Assembly (NCBI RefSeq): GCF_003122325.1
Contig: NZ_QFBC01000001.1
Coordinates: forward strand, 558,001 to 622,000
From: Rhizobium album
GTDB lineage: Bacteria; Pseudomonadota; Alphaproteobacteria; Rhizobiales; Rhizobiaceae
Reading direction: 5' to 3'
DNA length: 64,000 bases
The notes beneath the pieces are model-generated. The model had not been told where the DNA came from. It saw only the letters and a program-made list of their open reading frames with translations, and did no database searches. Shown one piece after another: positions 9,337 to 17,587 of this stretch. Position numbers and translations under genes: made by a program. Positions within the stretch are counted from its first letter, which is position 1, and each line of letters starts with the position of its first letter.

Positions 9337-9502
9337 AAAACTCTCCCTTTTTGACAAATGGTGGTCGTGAGACGGGCCGATCCGGGACGGCCCGACTGTC
9401 TTTCCGGTGGCATCCGCCGGACCGTGCGATGACGATCATCGCGCCGGCGGATGACGGCGTGATAAAGGCAAGTAGAGTCGGGGTCGTGCCCGGAAAAGCT
9501 CG

Positions 9503-10231
9503 TCAATGGCAGCAGGCAGCGGCCTTGGGCTTGTCCTCGTATTCGTCGTGGCGCCGCATCCAGTCCATGATTTCCGTCTCGTTGCGGCCTTTCGGCGCGC
9601 GGTCGAGGATCATGTAGGTGCCGATCAGTTCTTCCGGACCGCGGGCGTAGCTCGAATAGGTGTGGAAGACGTCGCCGTTCTCGTCCTTGTAGAAGGCGCT
9701 GAGGCCGGGCAGTTCGTCATGGGCCTGCTCCGGCGGAATGGCGGTGAAGTTGTAGAAGACGTTTTCCCCCGCCAGGTCCTTTGGCGTGAACGACACGTGA
9801 TAGTCGAAGTTGAAATCGCTGTCTTCCGACGAGACCCAGGGAAAGTGCCAGCCCATGCGGCGCTTGTAGGCATCGATCTTGGCAAGCGGTGCGCGCGACA
9901 CGGCAACAAGCGTCACGTCGTGATGGTTGAGATGCGGCAGCGTGCCGTCGAGATGGTCCGCCAGGAAGGAGCAGCCGGGGCAACCTGCTTCCCACTGCGG
10001 ACCCAGCATGAAATGGTAGATCATCAACTGGCTGCGGCCGTCGAAAAGGTCGGCCAGCGTCTTGCGGCCGGCGGCGGTGTCGAAGGCATAGGCCTTGTCG
10101 ACCTTGACCCAGGGCAAAGCGAGCCGGGCCTCGTTGAGACGGTCGCGCTGCCGCGTCGCCTCCTTCTCTTGCACCAGAAGCGCACGGCGTGCTTCCAGCC
10201 ATTCTTCACGCGATACGACAGGATGGGGCAT
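9503..10231 (-). CDS. DUF899 thioredoxin-fold family protein
   Basis: 242 aa from ATG 10231 with GAGGAGAG upstream. It has a thioredoxin-like fold with the family block MLGPQWEAGCPGCSFLADHL; the C-x-x-C suggests a redox role. FNFDYHVSFT and DVFHTYSSYARG are also family-typical. It is transcribed divergently from a MarR regulator across a perfect 12-bp palindrome, so it is the likely MarR target. The catalytic role is not established. Confidence 0.85.
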   Translation of the reverse strand: MPHPVVSREEWLEARRALLVQEKEATRQRDRLNEARLALPWVKVDKAYAFDTAAGRKTLADLFDGRSQLMIYHFMLGPQWEAGCPGCSFLADHLDGTLPHLNHHDVTLVAVSRAPLAKIDAYKRRMGWHFPWVSSEDSDFNFDYHVSFTPKDLAGENVFYNFTAIPPEQAHDELPGLSAFYKDENGDVFHTYSSYARGPEELIGTYMILDRAPKGRNETEIMDWMRRHDEYEDKPKAAACCH

Positions 10232-10282
10232 GATAGGCACTCTCCTCAAAGTGTTCTCGTTTTCTTCTCCTTGACGGTATAG

Positions 10283-10294
10283 GTTGATATCAAC
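10283..10294. promoter_or_regulatory. Perfect 12-bp palindrome, probable MarR operator
   Basis: GTTGATATCAAC lies in the 74-bp gap between the divergent DUF899 and MarR genes, 11 bp before the MarR start codon. Position and symmetry fit a MarR-family dimer site that would control both promoters. Confidence 0.7.
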
Positions 10295-10305
10295 ATAAAT
10301 CGGAT

Positions 10306-10752
10306 ATGTCAAACCAGGACCTGATTCCTTTTTCGACGACGCTTTTCGTGCGTGACACTTGCCTCTGCCTGCATGCGCAGCGGGCGGCACGCGCCCTGGC
10401 GCGCCGGTTCGACGAGGTCTTGAAGCCGTACGGGCTGACGAACGGGCAGTTTTCGCTGCTGATGTCGCTCAACCGCCCCGAGCCGCCGCCGATGAAACCC
10501 GTCGCCGACCTGCTCGCCATGGACCGCACGACGCTGACGGCGATGCTGAAACCGCTGTCGCGCCGCGGCCTGGTCGAGATCGCCACAGACCCGAAGGACC
10601 GGCGCGGCAAACGCCTCAAGCTGACGGAAGAGGGCCGGGCGGCGCTGATCGGCGCCTTCCCGGTGTGGAAAAGCACGCATGAAGAGATCGAGGCCGGCCT
10701 TGCCGGCGGCGATGCCGAACGCCTGCGCCGGGACTTGCGGGATATCCGCTGA
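10306..10752 (+). CDS. MarR family transcriptional regulator
   Basis: 148 aa with a central winged helix: PVADLLAMDRTTLTAMLKPL (recognition helix region) and DPKDRRGKRLKLTEEG (wing). Cys18 and Cys20 (DTCLCLHAQR) near the N-terminus could sense redox state, as in OhrR-like MarR proteins, but this is only a possibility. It probably represses itself and the divergent DUF899 gene through the palindrome just upstream. Confidence 0.85.
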   Translation: MSNQDLIPFSTTLFVRDTCLCLHAQRAARALARRFDEVLKPYGLTNGQFSLLMSLNRPEPPPMKPVADLLAMDRTTLTAMLKPLSRRGLVEIATDPKDRRGKRLKLTEEGRAALIGAFPVWKSTHEEIEAGLAGGDAERLRRDLRDIR

Positions 10753-10797
10753 ACCGCATATTGCTACGCGGATGACGGGTCAGCGAGGAGGTGCGGC

Positions 10798-11391
10798 GTG
10801 TCCGAGCGCAAAACGAATCCCAAGATCGATACGGTTCTGGCCAGGGAGGAGAAATGGGGACGGGAATTCGAGGCGTTGCGCCGTTTCGCGCTCGACTGCG
10901 GTCTGTTCGAGGACCTGAAGTGGGGTTGCCCCTGTTATTCGCTGGGCAAGGGAAACGTCGTTCTCATCCATGGCTTCAAGGAGTATTGCGCCTATCTCTT
11001 CTTCAAGGGCGCGCTGATGACCGATCCCGACGGCATCCTTGTCCAGCAGACGGAAAACGTCCAGGCTGCCCGCCAGGTCCGCTTCACCGGCCTTGAGCAG
11101 ATCGCCGGCATGGAGGCCGTGCTCAAGGACTACATCCACCGGGCCATTGCCGTTGAAAAGGCCGGTCTGAAAGTGGAATTCAAGAAAACGGCCGATTTTG
11201 CCATGCCGGACGAGTTCCGCGACCGCCTTGCGGAAGACCCGGATCTGAGCGCCGCCTTCGATGCCCTGACGCCGGGCCGCCAAAAAGCCTACCTGCTGCA
11301 CTTCTCCTCGGCCAAGCAGGCCAAGACCCGCGAAACCCGCATCGACAAGGCGGCGCCGCGGATCCTGGAAGGCAAGGGGCTGGACGACTAA
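10798..11391 (+). CDS. YdeI/DUF1801 family protein
   Basis: 197 aa from a GTG with GAGGAGG upstream. The N-terminal DUF1801 domain (EDLKWGCPCYSLGKGNVVLI, KEYCAYLFFKGAL) is followed by the YdeI/OmpD-associated C-terminal segment ending in TPGRQKAYLLHFSSAKQAKT and TRIDKAAPRILEGKG. Its biochemical role is unknown; family members have been linked to bacteriocin or peptide tolerance. It lies 45 bp after marR in the same direction and may be cotranscribed. Confidence 0.8.
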   Translation: MSERKTNPKIDTVLAREEKWGREFEALRRFALDCGLFEDLKWGCPCYSLGKGNVVLIHGFKEYCAYLFFKGALMTDPDGILVQQTENVQAARQVRFTGLEQIAGMEAVLKDYIHRAIAVEKAGLKVEFKKTADFAMPDEFRDRLAEDPDLSAAFDALTPGRQKAYLLHFSSAKQAKTRETRIDKAAPRILEGKGLDD

Positions 11392-11422
11392 AAGACGTCG
11401 CGCGCTTTGACCTGACCGTGAA

Positions 11423-12113
11423 TCAGGGAACCGCCTGCACAGGCGCCGCCGACCAGCCGCTCGTCCACAATTCGCGCAAACCATTGCCTTCGCCGGGGAA
11501 AACTCGTCGAGCGGGACGCCGTCTTCCACCCGGTCGGCGCGGAAATTGCGGATGGCGGCGCGCAGCTCGCACCAGGCGACGATGACGGCGGCTGCCGAAT
11601 AATAGATCAGCGCCAGGGGCCGGATCTTGCGTTCGGTGGCGTTGCCCAGTTCGTCCCGGTAGTCGATCAGCAGCTTGCGTTCGTCGCGGATCGCCTGCCT
11701 GACGAGGCCGAGGTCGATGCCGTCGGGGGCGGGGGCGACGCTGCCCCAGGCGTGCAGGGCATTGCGGTGCAGCACCTGCCGTAGCGGGCCGGGCACGGCG
11801 GCGGCAATCTTGGCGTTGACGCCCTTCGCCGCCTGCTTCAACGCTTCGTCGGCCGTGCGCTCCAGAAGCGCCAGCGACAGCACGATCGCCTCCATCTCCT
11901 CGATCGAAAACATCAGCGGCGGCAGGTCGAAGCCGGGCCGCAGGATATAGCCGATGCCTCGATCGGCACCCGCATTGCCTGCAGCGCGGCGATGTCGCGG
12001 TAGATGGAGCGCGGTGTCACCTCCAGCGCGGCGCCGATCGCCGCCGCCGTCACCGGTTTTTTCGCCAGCCGCAGGATCTGGATGATCTCGAAGAGGCGGG
12101 ACGCCTTGCGCAT
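11423..12113 (-). pseudogene. Frameshifted YafY-type HTH/WYL regulator
   Basis: The start is clear (ATG 12113 with AAGGA): KASRLFEIIQILRLAKKPVT and RSIYRDIAAL form the HTH. The frame breaks near 11955, where about 10 bp of the usual link between VPIE and GIGYILRPGFDLPPLM are missing. The WYL part then continues in another frame. A second shift near 11510 restores a C-terminus ending in FPGEGNGLRELW and a stop at 11423-11425. Two independent frame breaks point to a real pseudogene. It is divergent from lysE across an inverted repeat. Confidence 0.8.
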
Positions 12114-12141
12114 CGGCTTTTCCTTGTCCGTCAGCCATCAC

Positions 12142-12163
12142 AACTGACACAGCCCTGTCAGTT
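12142..12163. promoter_or_regulatory. Inverted repeat upstream of lysE, likely operator of the decayed regulator
   Basis: AACTGACA and TGTCAGTT form exact 8-bp arms with a 6-bp spacer, 28 bp before the start of the WYL regulator pseudogene and 84 bp before lysE. YafY-type regulators commonly bind such sites. With the regulator broken, the site may be unoccupied and lysE constitutive (inference). Confidence 0.6.
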
Positions 12164-12246
12164 GCCCTTGCGTATAGAACCATCCAAGCAATTGAAAAAC
12201 AAGCGCGACGGAAAATTTCCGCGCCAGAAGATGGAAACTTACTGAC

Positions 12247-12888
12247 ATGGACTACATGGGCAACCTCTGGCTTTTCCTCGTTCTGCTCTTCGGCATCATC
12301 GTCGTGCCGGGTCTCGACATGCTGTTCGTCATGGCCAATGCGCTGACCAACGGCCGCAGCGCCGGTTTTGCGGCGACCGGCGGCATCATGGCCGGCGGCG
12401 CGGTGCATACGCTCTACGGCGCGCTCGGCGCCGGCCTGATCGCCCGGTGGCTGCCGTGGCTTTTCGTGCCGATGCTGGTCGCCGGCGCCGCCTACATGAT
12501 CTGGATCGGCTATACGCTGATGCGCAGCTCCATCACCGTCGACGCCGTCGGCCGCAGCGACAGCCGTTCGCTGCGCACCGCCTTCCGCCAGGGCGCGCTC
12601 ACCTGCCTGATCAATCCCAAGGCCTATATGTTCGTGCTCGCCGTCTATCCGCAGTTCGTCCGGCCGGAATACGGCCCGGTCTGGCAGCAGGCGCTGGTAA
12701 TGGGCGTGATGACGGCGCTGATGCAGTTGCTCGTCTACGGCGCCGTGGCGCTGGCCGCCGGCAGGAGCCGCGATGCGCTGATCGCCAATCCCGCCGCGAC
12801 CATCCTTGTCGGGCGCGGAGCCGGCCTGCTGCTCGTCGTCGTCGCCGCCGTCATGTTGTGGCAGAGCATCGGCAGCCATTTCGCCTGA
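12247..12888 (+). CDS. LysE/RhtB family amino-acid exporter
   Basis: 213 aa with about six membrane helices. The N-terminal family motif is VVPGLDMLFVMANALTNGR, where the usual PGP is PGL. The later block GALTCLINPKAYMFVLAVYP is typical. It exports small amino acids or analogues; the substrate is unknown. It was probably controlled by the neighbouring, now broken, WYL regulator. Confidence 0.85.
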   Translation: MDYMGNLWLFLVLLFGIIVVPGLDMLFVMANALTNGRSAGFAATGGIMAGGAVHTLYGALGAGLIARWLPWLFVPMLVAGAAYMIWIGYTLMRSSITVDAVGRSDSRSLRTAFRQGALTCLINPKAYMFVLAVYPQFVRPEYGPVWQQALVMGVMTALMQLLVYGAVALAAGRSRDALIANPAATILVGRGAGLLLVVVAAVMLWQSIGSHFA

Positions 12889-13103
12889 ACGGTGGGCGGC
12901 AGGCAGTGCAAACGAAAAAGTTGAAAGTAAAAATCATCTTTATAAAGCGCCTTTGGAAGCAATGTCCGCCGTGATGACCGGATGATGACGCATGGCGAAG
13001 AAAAAAATCACTCTTTTGTTACTCCCCTCGGTGCTATTTCCTGTAATCATACCCATCGCTAGACACGACTGGCCATCCAGGCCGGCGGCATGGGAGAAGA
13101 CAG

Positions 13104-13541
13104 ATGAAATTGAGACTGATCGCCACCGCGGCCATTCTTGCCACGTTCGGCCTGGGTTCGGCTTTTGCCGTCGGCACCCATGAAGATCGCGAAGCCATCA
13201 TGAAGAAGGTCGGCGGCGCCACCGGCGCGCTCGCCGCCATCGCCAAGGGCGAGAAGCCTTACGATGCCGAGGCGGTCAAGGCGGCACTGTCGACCATTTC
13301 CGAAAACGCCAAGGCCTTCCCGGACCAGTTCCCGCCGGGTTCGGAAACCGGCGACAAGGCCGCAAGCCCGAAGATCTGGGAGACTTTTGACGACTTCAAG
13401 GCGAAGTCGCTGAAGCTGTCGGCCGATGCCGACGCGGTGCTGGCGCAACTGCCGGCCGATGCCGCCGGTGTCGGCGCCGCCCTGAAAACCCTCGGCGCCA
13501 ATTGCGGCGGCTGTCATCAGGTCTATCGCATCAAGGAATGA
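13104..13541 (+). CDS. Cytochrome c' / c-556 (periplasmic, four-helix)
   Basis: 145 aa. A signal peptide (MKLRLIATAAILATFGLGSAFA) is followed by an all-helical domain with one C-terminal haem site, CGGCH, followed by QVYR. This single C-terminal CXXCH is the cytochrome c' arrangement. Role: periplasmic electron transfer or NO binding. It lies 85 bp before a dihaem cytochrome in the same direction, so they are probably one unit. The 215 bp upstream hold no gene. Confidence 0.9.
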   Translation: MKLRLIATAAILATFGLGSAFAVGTHEDREAIMKKVGGATGALAAIAKGEKPYDAEAVKAALSTISENAKAFPDQFPPGSETGDKAASPKIWETFDDFKAKSLKLSADADAVLAQLPADAAGVGAALKTLGANCGGCHQVYRIKE

Positions 13542-13626
13542 TCCCCGGCAATAGACCCACCCGACAAGATACGTTGGTCGCCAGCGGCTGGCGGCGCTTT
13601 TGCAACTGGAGACGAGGAGGAACGCC

Positions 13627-14544
13627 ATGTTCGCCAGACTGATCCGCATCCTGCTCTGTCTGATCGGCGTCGGCGTCATCGGCGCCGTGGCGTTTTACAT
13701 CGTCACTGCGCCGTCGCCGCAGCCGGACGAGCACTGGGCCGGGCTGGGCGACCCCGACCTTGCCAACGGCGAGCGGATCTTCTGGGCCGGCGGCTGTGTC
13801 AGTTGCCATGCCGCCAAGGGAGCGGAGGGCGAGGCGCAACTGGTGCTGTCCGGCGGGCTGCCGCTGGCCAGCCCCTTCGGCACCTTCCATGTGCCGAACA
13901 TCTCGCCGGACGAGACGGCCGGCATCGGCGGCTGGACGCTGGCGCAGTTCGGCAACGCCATGACCCGCGGTGTCGGCCGCAATGGCGAACATCTCTATCC
14001 TTCCTTTCCCTACGGCTCCTATGCCCGCATGACGGCGAAGGATATCAACGACCTCTACGGCTACATCCGCACCCTGCCGAAAAGCACCAATGTCGCGGCG
14101 CCGCACGATCTGCCGTTTCCGTTCAATATCCGCCTGTCGCTCGGCGGCTGGAAATTCCTCTATTTTACCGACGCGCCGCGCGTGACGCTGGCGTCGGCCG
14201 ACGACAAGGTGAAGCGCGGGCAATATCTGGTCGAGGGACCGGGCCATTGCGGCGAATGCCACACGCCGCGCAATGCGCTCGGCGGTTTCCTGGCCGACCA
14301 ATGGCTGGCCGGCGCACCCAATCCGGAAGGCAAGGGACGCATTCCCAACATCACCCCCGGCTCGAAGAGCATCGGCGAATGGAGCGAGGCCGACATCGCC
14401 ACCTATCTCGAAACCGGCTTCACCCCGGATTTCGATTCGGTCGGCGGTTCGATGGTCGAGGTGCAGAAGAACATGGCGCGCCTGCCGGCGGAGGATCGCG
14501 AGGCGATCGCCGCCTATCTCAAGGCGGTTCCGGCACGACAGTGA
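13627..14544 (+). CDS. Membrane-anchored dihaem cytochrome c
   Basis: 305 aa from ATG 13627 with GAGGAGG upstream. An N-terminal membrane anchor (about residues 5-25) precedes two c-type domains with haem motifs CVSCH and CGECH. The layout resembles the cytochrome subunit of alcohol/aldehyde or gluconate dehydrogenases, but no dehydrogenase gene is adjacent; the partner may be the preceding cytochrome c'. It faces the periplasm. Confidence 0.85.
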   Translation: MFARLIRILLCLIGVGVIGAVAFYIVTAPSPQPDEHWAGLGDPDLANGERIFWAGGCVSCHAAKGAEGEAQLVLSGGLPLASPFGTFHVPNISPDETAGIGGWTLAQFGNAMTRGVGRNGEHLYPSFPYGSYARMTAKDINDLYGYIRTLPKSTNVAAPHDLPFPFNIRLSLGGWKFLYFTDAPRVTLASADDKVKRGQYLVEGPGHCGECHTPRNALGGFLADQWLAGAPNPEGKGRIPNITPGSKSIGEWSEADIATYLETGFTPDFDSVGGSMVEVQKNMARLPAEDREAIAAYLKAVPARQ

Positions 14545-14579
14545 TTGCAAAGAACGATTGCAGATCGTAAGTTGCTTGC

Positions 14580-14793
14580 ATGAACAGCAAGCAGCGCAGA
14601 ACGCTCGATGCGATTTTCCGCCCTTCTGTCCCTCGGCTGCCGGTTGATCGAAGGCAGCGGCTCGCGGGTTCGTTTCGAAAAGGAAGGGCTGGTCGCCGCC
14701 TTCCATGGGCCGAATCCCGAGAGGCAAGCGAAACGCTATCAGGTCGGGGATGCGCGGGCCTATCTGCAGCAATTGGGAGTAACGAAGCCATGA
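14580..14793 (+). pseudogene. hicA: hicA toxin, internally deleted/frameshifted
   Basis: The first codons (MNSKQRRTLDAIF) match the start of long HicA toxins. The conserved core (LGCRLIEGSGSRVRFEKEG, RQAKRYQVGDARAYLQQLGV) continues in a different frame, with the middle helix missing. A 61-aa frame from ATG 14608 remains open but has no ribosome binding site. The stop overlaps the hicB ATG (ATGA). Most likely the toxin is inactive; a short functional form cannot be ruled out. Confidence 0.7.
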
Positions 14794-15119
14794 ACAGCCT
14801 GAGCTACAAGGGATATTCCGCCCGAATCGAGTTCGATGCCGAAGACGAGCTGTTTTTCGGCAGGCTGGCCGGCGTGTCGGATGTGGTGGGTTTCCACGGC
14901 GATAGCGTCGGAAACCTGAAACAGGCGTTCCACGAGGCGGTGGACGATTATATCGAGACCTGCCGCAAGCTCGGCAAGCCGCCGCAAAAGCCCTATTCCG
15001 GAAAGATGATGTTTCGGGTCGATCCCGATGTGCATGCGCGGGCGGCAAAGGCGGCGGATCTCGCCGGCAAGAGCCTCAACCAGTGGGCGGAGGACGTCCT
15101 TTCCAAGGCGGCCGGTTAG
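14790..15119 (+). CDS. hicB: HicB family antitoxin
   Basis: 109 aa from ATG 14790, overlapping the hicA stop. The N-terminal HicB fold (YKGYSARIEFDAEDELFFGR, VVGFHGDSVGNLKQAFHEAV) is followed by an Arc/CopG-type DNA-binding tail (MMFRVDPDVHARAAKAADLA, GKSLNQWAEDVL). It would neutralise HicA and repress the operon. The antitoxin is intact while the toxin looks broken. Confidence 0.9.
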   Translation: MNSLSYKGYSARIEFDAEDELFFGRLAGVSDVVGFHGDSVGNLKQAFHEAVDDYIETCRKLGKPPQKPYSGKMMFRVDPDVHARAAKAADLAGKSLNQWAEDVLSKAAG

Positions 15120-15187
15120 GGCGGCAGCCCGCGGCGCACGGTCCGGCGGGTGCCGGTGTCTTTCCACACTCCTTGCGTCCATCATAT

Positions 15188-15216
15188 TGACACGCCGCAC
15201 GGCGGCGGCGATAGTT
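15188..15216 (+). promoter_or_regulatory. Sigma-70-like promoter for the riboswitch-cbtBA transcript
   Basis: TTGACA at 15188-15193 and GATAGT at 15211-15216 are separated by 17 bp. This places the start of transcription at about 15222, directly before the cobalamin riboswitch. Confidence 0.6.
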
Positions 15217-15221
15217 GCCGC

Positions 15222-15410
15222 TCTTGATGGTTCCCTCAAGGCTAAGCCTCGGGGATGAAAAGGGAATGCGCTAGGGACGACCCAAAGGGGGCCCGAAGCG
15301 CGGCTGCCCCCGCAACTGTACGCGGCGAGTCGTGAATCGAAGAGGCCACTGGTGGGGACACCGGGAAGGCGAGGTTCAGGACAAAGACCTGCGAGCCAGG
15401 AGACCTGCCA
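15222..15410 (+). ncRNA. Cobalamin (AdoCbl) riboswitch
   Basis: All landmark elements occur in order: GAAAAGGGAAT (about 15257), GCCCCCGCAACTGTA (B12 box core, 15307-15321), GGCCACTGG with ACCGGGAAGG (15346-15369), and GAGCCAGGAGACCTGCC (15393-15409). It sits 200 nt upstream of cbtB. It should reduce expression of cbtB-cbtA when B12 is plentiful. The last segment could pair to expose or hide the downstream region, but no clear terminator was seen. Confidence 0.95.
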
Positions 15411-15609
15411 TCATGGAGATCCGAACCGGGCGGGGTGTCCCGAAATTGGAGTTGATGGTGTGGATGGCGTCACCGGAAGGGTCGCTGCCGCATATGGCTT
15501 CAGCTTTCCTGCCCCAAAACCGCTAGGATCGACATCGGTTCGCTTTGGCCGCGCGTCGCCGGCCGGGCATGGCTTTTATGCGACGCACGATATCGGAGAG
15601 GGTCGATAC

Positions 15610-15798
15610 ATGTCTGTTCAGCAAAACGCTTCCACCACGGTCGCAGCATCCGGCGCCCGGGCCGGCTCGGTCGTACAGTCGGCCATGGCCGTCTGCCTCG
15701 GCTTGTTCGTCGTCGGTTTCGTCGGCTTCTCGCATGTCGAGATCGTCCACAATGCGGCGCACGACACGCGCCACGCCAACGCATTTCCCTGCCATTGA
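15610..15798 (+). CDS. cbtB: CbtB, cobalt transporter small subunit
   Basis: 62 aa with one transmembrane helix (SAMAVCLGLFVVGFVGFSHV) and the C-terminal histidine-rich cobalt motif HNAAHDTRHANAFPCH. GAGAGGG lies 6 nt upstream. It partners with CbtA, the next gene, for cobalt uptake feeding B12 synthesis. Control is by the upstream cobalamin riboswitch. Confidence 0.95.
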   Translation: MSVQQNASTTVAASGARAGSVVQSAMAVCLGLFVVGFVGFSHVEIVHNAAHDTRHANAFPCH

Positions 15799-15813
15799 GG
15801 TAACGGTTTCATC

Positions 15814-16554
15814 ATGTCGGTTTTCCGATCCATTGTCTTTACCTCGGTGCTCACCGGGTTGATCGTCGGCGTCGCCGTCAGCGCCGTCCAGCATTTCGGC
15901 ACCACGCCGCTCATTCTCCAGGCCGAGACCTACGAGAACGCGGTGCCCGCCCATAACCATGAAGCCGCAACGCCCGAGGCCGGCCAGGAAGCGGCCGCCG
16001 CGGCGCCGGCAACCGCCGAGGCCGCACCGGCCGAGGAAGAAGCCTGGGGGCCGGCCGACGGCGCCGAACGCTTCCTCTATACGGCAGCAGCCAACATCCT
16101 GACAGCCATCGGTTATGCGCTGGTGCTGACGGGTCTCTTCAGCCTGCGGTCGAAGACGATCGGCTGGCGCGAAGGCCTGTTGTGGGGGCTTGGCGGTTTT
16201 GCCGCCGTCATGCTGGCGCCGATGCTCGGCCTGCCGCCGGAACTGCCCGGTACGCCGGCCGCACCGCTGTTCGATCGCCAGGTCTGGTGGATCGGCACGG
16301 TCGCTGCCACGGCTGCCGGCCTTGCCCTGATCGCCTTCCAGCGCAAGCCATGGGCTGCAGTGCTGGGGATCGTGCTGATCGTCGCGCCGCATGTCATCGG
16401 CGCACCGGCGATGCCTGAGGGCGAAACCGCTCTGGCGCCGGCCGTCCTGGAGCATCGCTTCATCGTCGCTGCCGTCGTTTCGAGCTTCATCTTCTGGGCG
16501 CTGCTCGGTTCCATCAGCGGCAGCCTCTATCGTCGCTTCGAGGCGTCGGCTTGA
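15814..16554 (+). CDS. cbtA: CbtA, cobalt transporter membrane subunit
   Basis: 246-aa protein with about five or six membrane helices. After helix 1 a periplasmic loop carries PAHNHEA, then an Ala/Glu-rich linker. It lies 15 bp after cbtB in the same riboswitch-controlled unit. The family is predicted to move cobalt and is found with B12 genes. A strong hairpin follows the stop. Confidence 0.9.
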   Translation: MSVFRSIVFTSVLTGLIVGVAVSAVQHFGTTPLILQAETYENAVPAHNHEAATPEAGQEAAAAAPATAEAAPAEEEAWGPADGAERFLYTAAANILTAIGYALVLTGLFSLRSKTIGWREGLLWGLGGFAAVMLAPMLGLPPELPGTPAAPLFDRQVWWIGTVAATAAGLALIAFQRKPWAAVLGIVLIVAPHVIGAPAMPEGETALAPAVLEHRFIVAAVVSSFIFWALLGSISGSLYRRFEASA

Positions 16555-16569
16555 CGGCAGGGCAATTTC

Positions 16570-16594
16570 TGCAAGGCCGCGAAACGGCCTTGCA
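16570..16594 (+). terminator. Hairpin after cbtA
   Basis: A perfect 10-bp stem (TGCAAGGCCG with its complement) encloses the loop CGAAA, starting 16 bp after the cbtA stop. It lacks a U tract, so it may stabilise the 3' end or terminate with Rho. Confidence 0.55.
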
Positions 16595-16616
16595 CCCACA
16601 ATTGCGTGAGGACGAC

Positions 16617-16904
16617 GTGCCGGAGCATTCTGCTCCGGCCGCCACCTGGCGGGGCGATATCGATGCCCTGCAATTTACCGCTGCCGATCATGGCGGCATC
16701 TGCCTGATCCACAGGCTCGCCTTCCGCAGCCTCGTCGGACGCATGCCGGAGCGTGCCGATTGTCTGGCCTATTTTTCAACGCATGCGGAAAATTTCGCAA
16801 CTGCCGCCCGGCAGAAGATCGCCGCCCAGGCCGTTCCGCCCGGCCGCAATTTCCATCTGAACAGCCGCGACATCCGCCGCGCGCTTGACGGGCCTTCATC
16901 CTGA
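16617..16904 (+). CDS. Small conserved protein, DUF1488-like (tentative)
   Basis: 95 aa from GTG 16617, which has GAGGA 5 nt upstream and lies after the cbtA hairpin; a TTG overlapping the cbtA stop is the alternative. The pattern (ATWRGDIDALQFTAADHGG, ICLIHRLAFRSLVGRMPE, NFHLNSRDIRRAL) resembles the short single-domain DUF1488 proteins, but I am not certain. No catalytic residues are evident. Confidence 0.5.
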   Translation: MPEHSAPAATWRGDIDALQFTAADHGGICLIHRLAFRSLVGRMPERADCLAYFSTHAENFATAARQKIAAQAVPPGRNFHLNSRDIRRALDGPSS

Positions 16905-16989
16905 GATTTTTGCCGGATCGGGACCCACGTTTCGTGCGTCTCCTATCGTGACGCGGCGTTGCGAGCCTATCGCCGCCTGCCAGCCGTGA

Positions 16990-17562
16990 TCAGTTCGCCC
17001 CATGCTCCCGGCCAAACAGTGCCAGATACTCCTCCATCTCCCGGCTGCCGCGCCCGAGGGCGCGAAAAATTTCGGCAGTGAAGGTGATCGGCGCCGTGCC
17101 GGGGGCGGTGATGATCATGCGGTCGCTGACGGCGGCCGGCTGGTCGCGGTAGAACGCCTGGCCGCGATAGGCCGGGCTGGTGGCAAGCAGGGCGGCTTCG
17201 TTGCTGGTATGGGTTACCTCGTCAAGCACGCCGGCCCGGGCAAGCGCCAGCGTGCCGGCGCAGATGCCGGCCACCAGCTTGCCCGCCTCGGCGAAAGCGC
17301 GGATGGTCGAGCCGAAATCCGGCGCCGCGTCCGTCTGCCAGATCTCGCCGCCGCAGACGACCAGGCCGGCGTGATCCTGCGGGTCGAGCCGCTCGACAGC
17401 TACCTCCGGCACCACCCTTATGCCGCCCATCGACTTCACGGGCCGGGCACCGGGCGATGCGACGGTAAAGTCGAGGCCGAAGGAGGAGCGCCCCTCGGCC
17501 ATCAGCAGCGCCACCTCCCAATCCGCATAGAATTCCGTCAGGGCGATCGCCAGTTTCGTCAT
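16990..17562 (-). CDS. DJ-1/PfpI family protein
   Basis: 190 aa from ATG 17562 with GGGAGG upstream. It has a class-I glutamine-amidotransferase-like fold with the nucleophile elbow GICAGTLALARAG; the Cys is the likely catalytic residue, preceded by LVVCGGEIWQTD. Members act as proteases, glyoxalases or stress chaperones; the role here is unknown. It is cotranscribed with, and 25 bp after, the GNAT gene. Confidence 0.85.
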   Translation of the reverse strand: MTKLAIALTEFYADWEVALLMAEGRSSFGLDFTVASPGARPVKSMGGIRVVPEVAVERLDPQDHAGLVVCGGEIWQTDAAPDFGSTIRAFAEAGKLVAGICAGTLALARAGVLDEVTHTSNEAALLATSPAYRGQAFYRDQPAAVSDRMIITAPGTAPITFTAEIFRALGRGSREMEEYLALFGREHGAN

Positions 17563-17587
17563 GGTCTTGCCTCCCGGAAATGACGAT

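Noticed and set aside
12992-13183. 63-codon frame upstream of cytochrome c'
   Set aside because: It overlaps the signal peptide of the cytochrome in another frame and lacks a motif.
15412-15526. Short frame between the cobalamin riboswitch and cbtB
   Set aside because: No ribosome binding site of its own; it overlaps the riboswitch 3' end by position only. A leader peptide is possible but unsupported.
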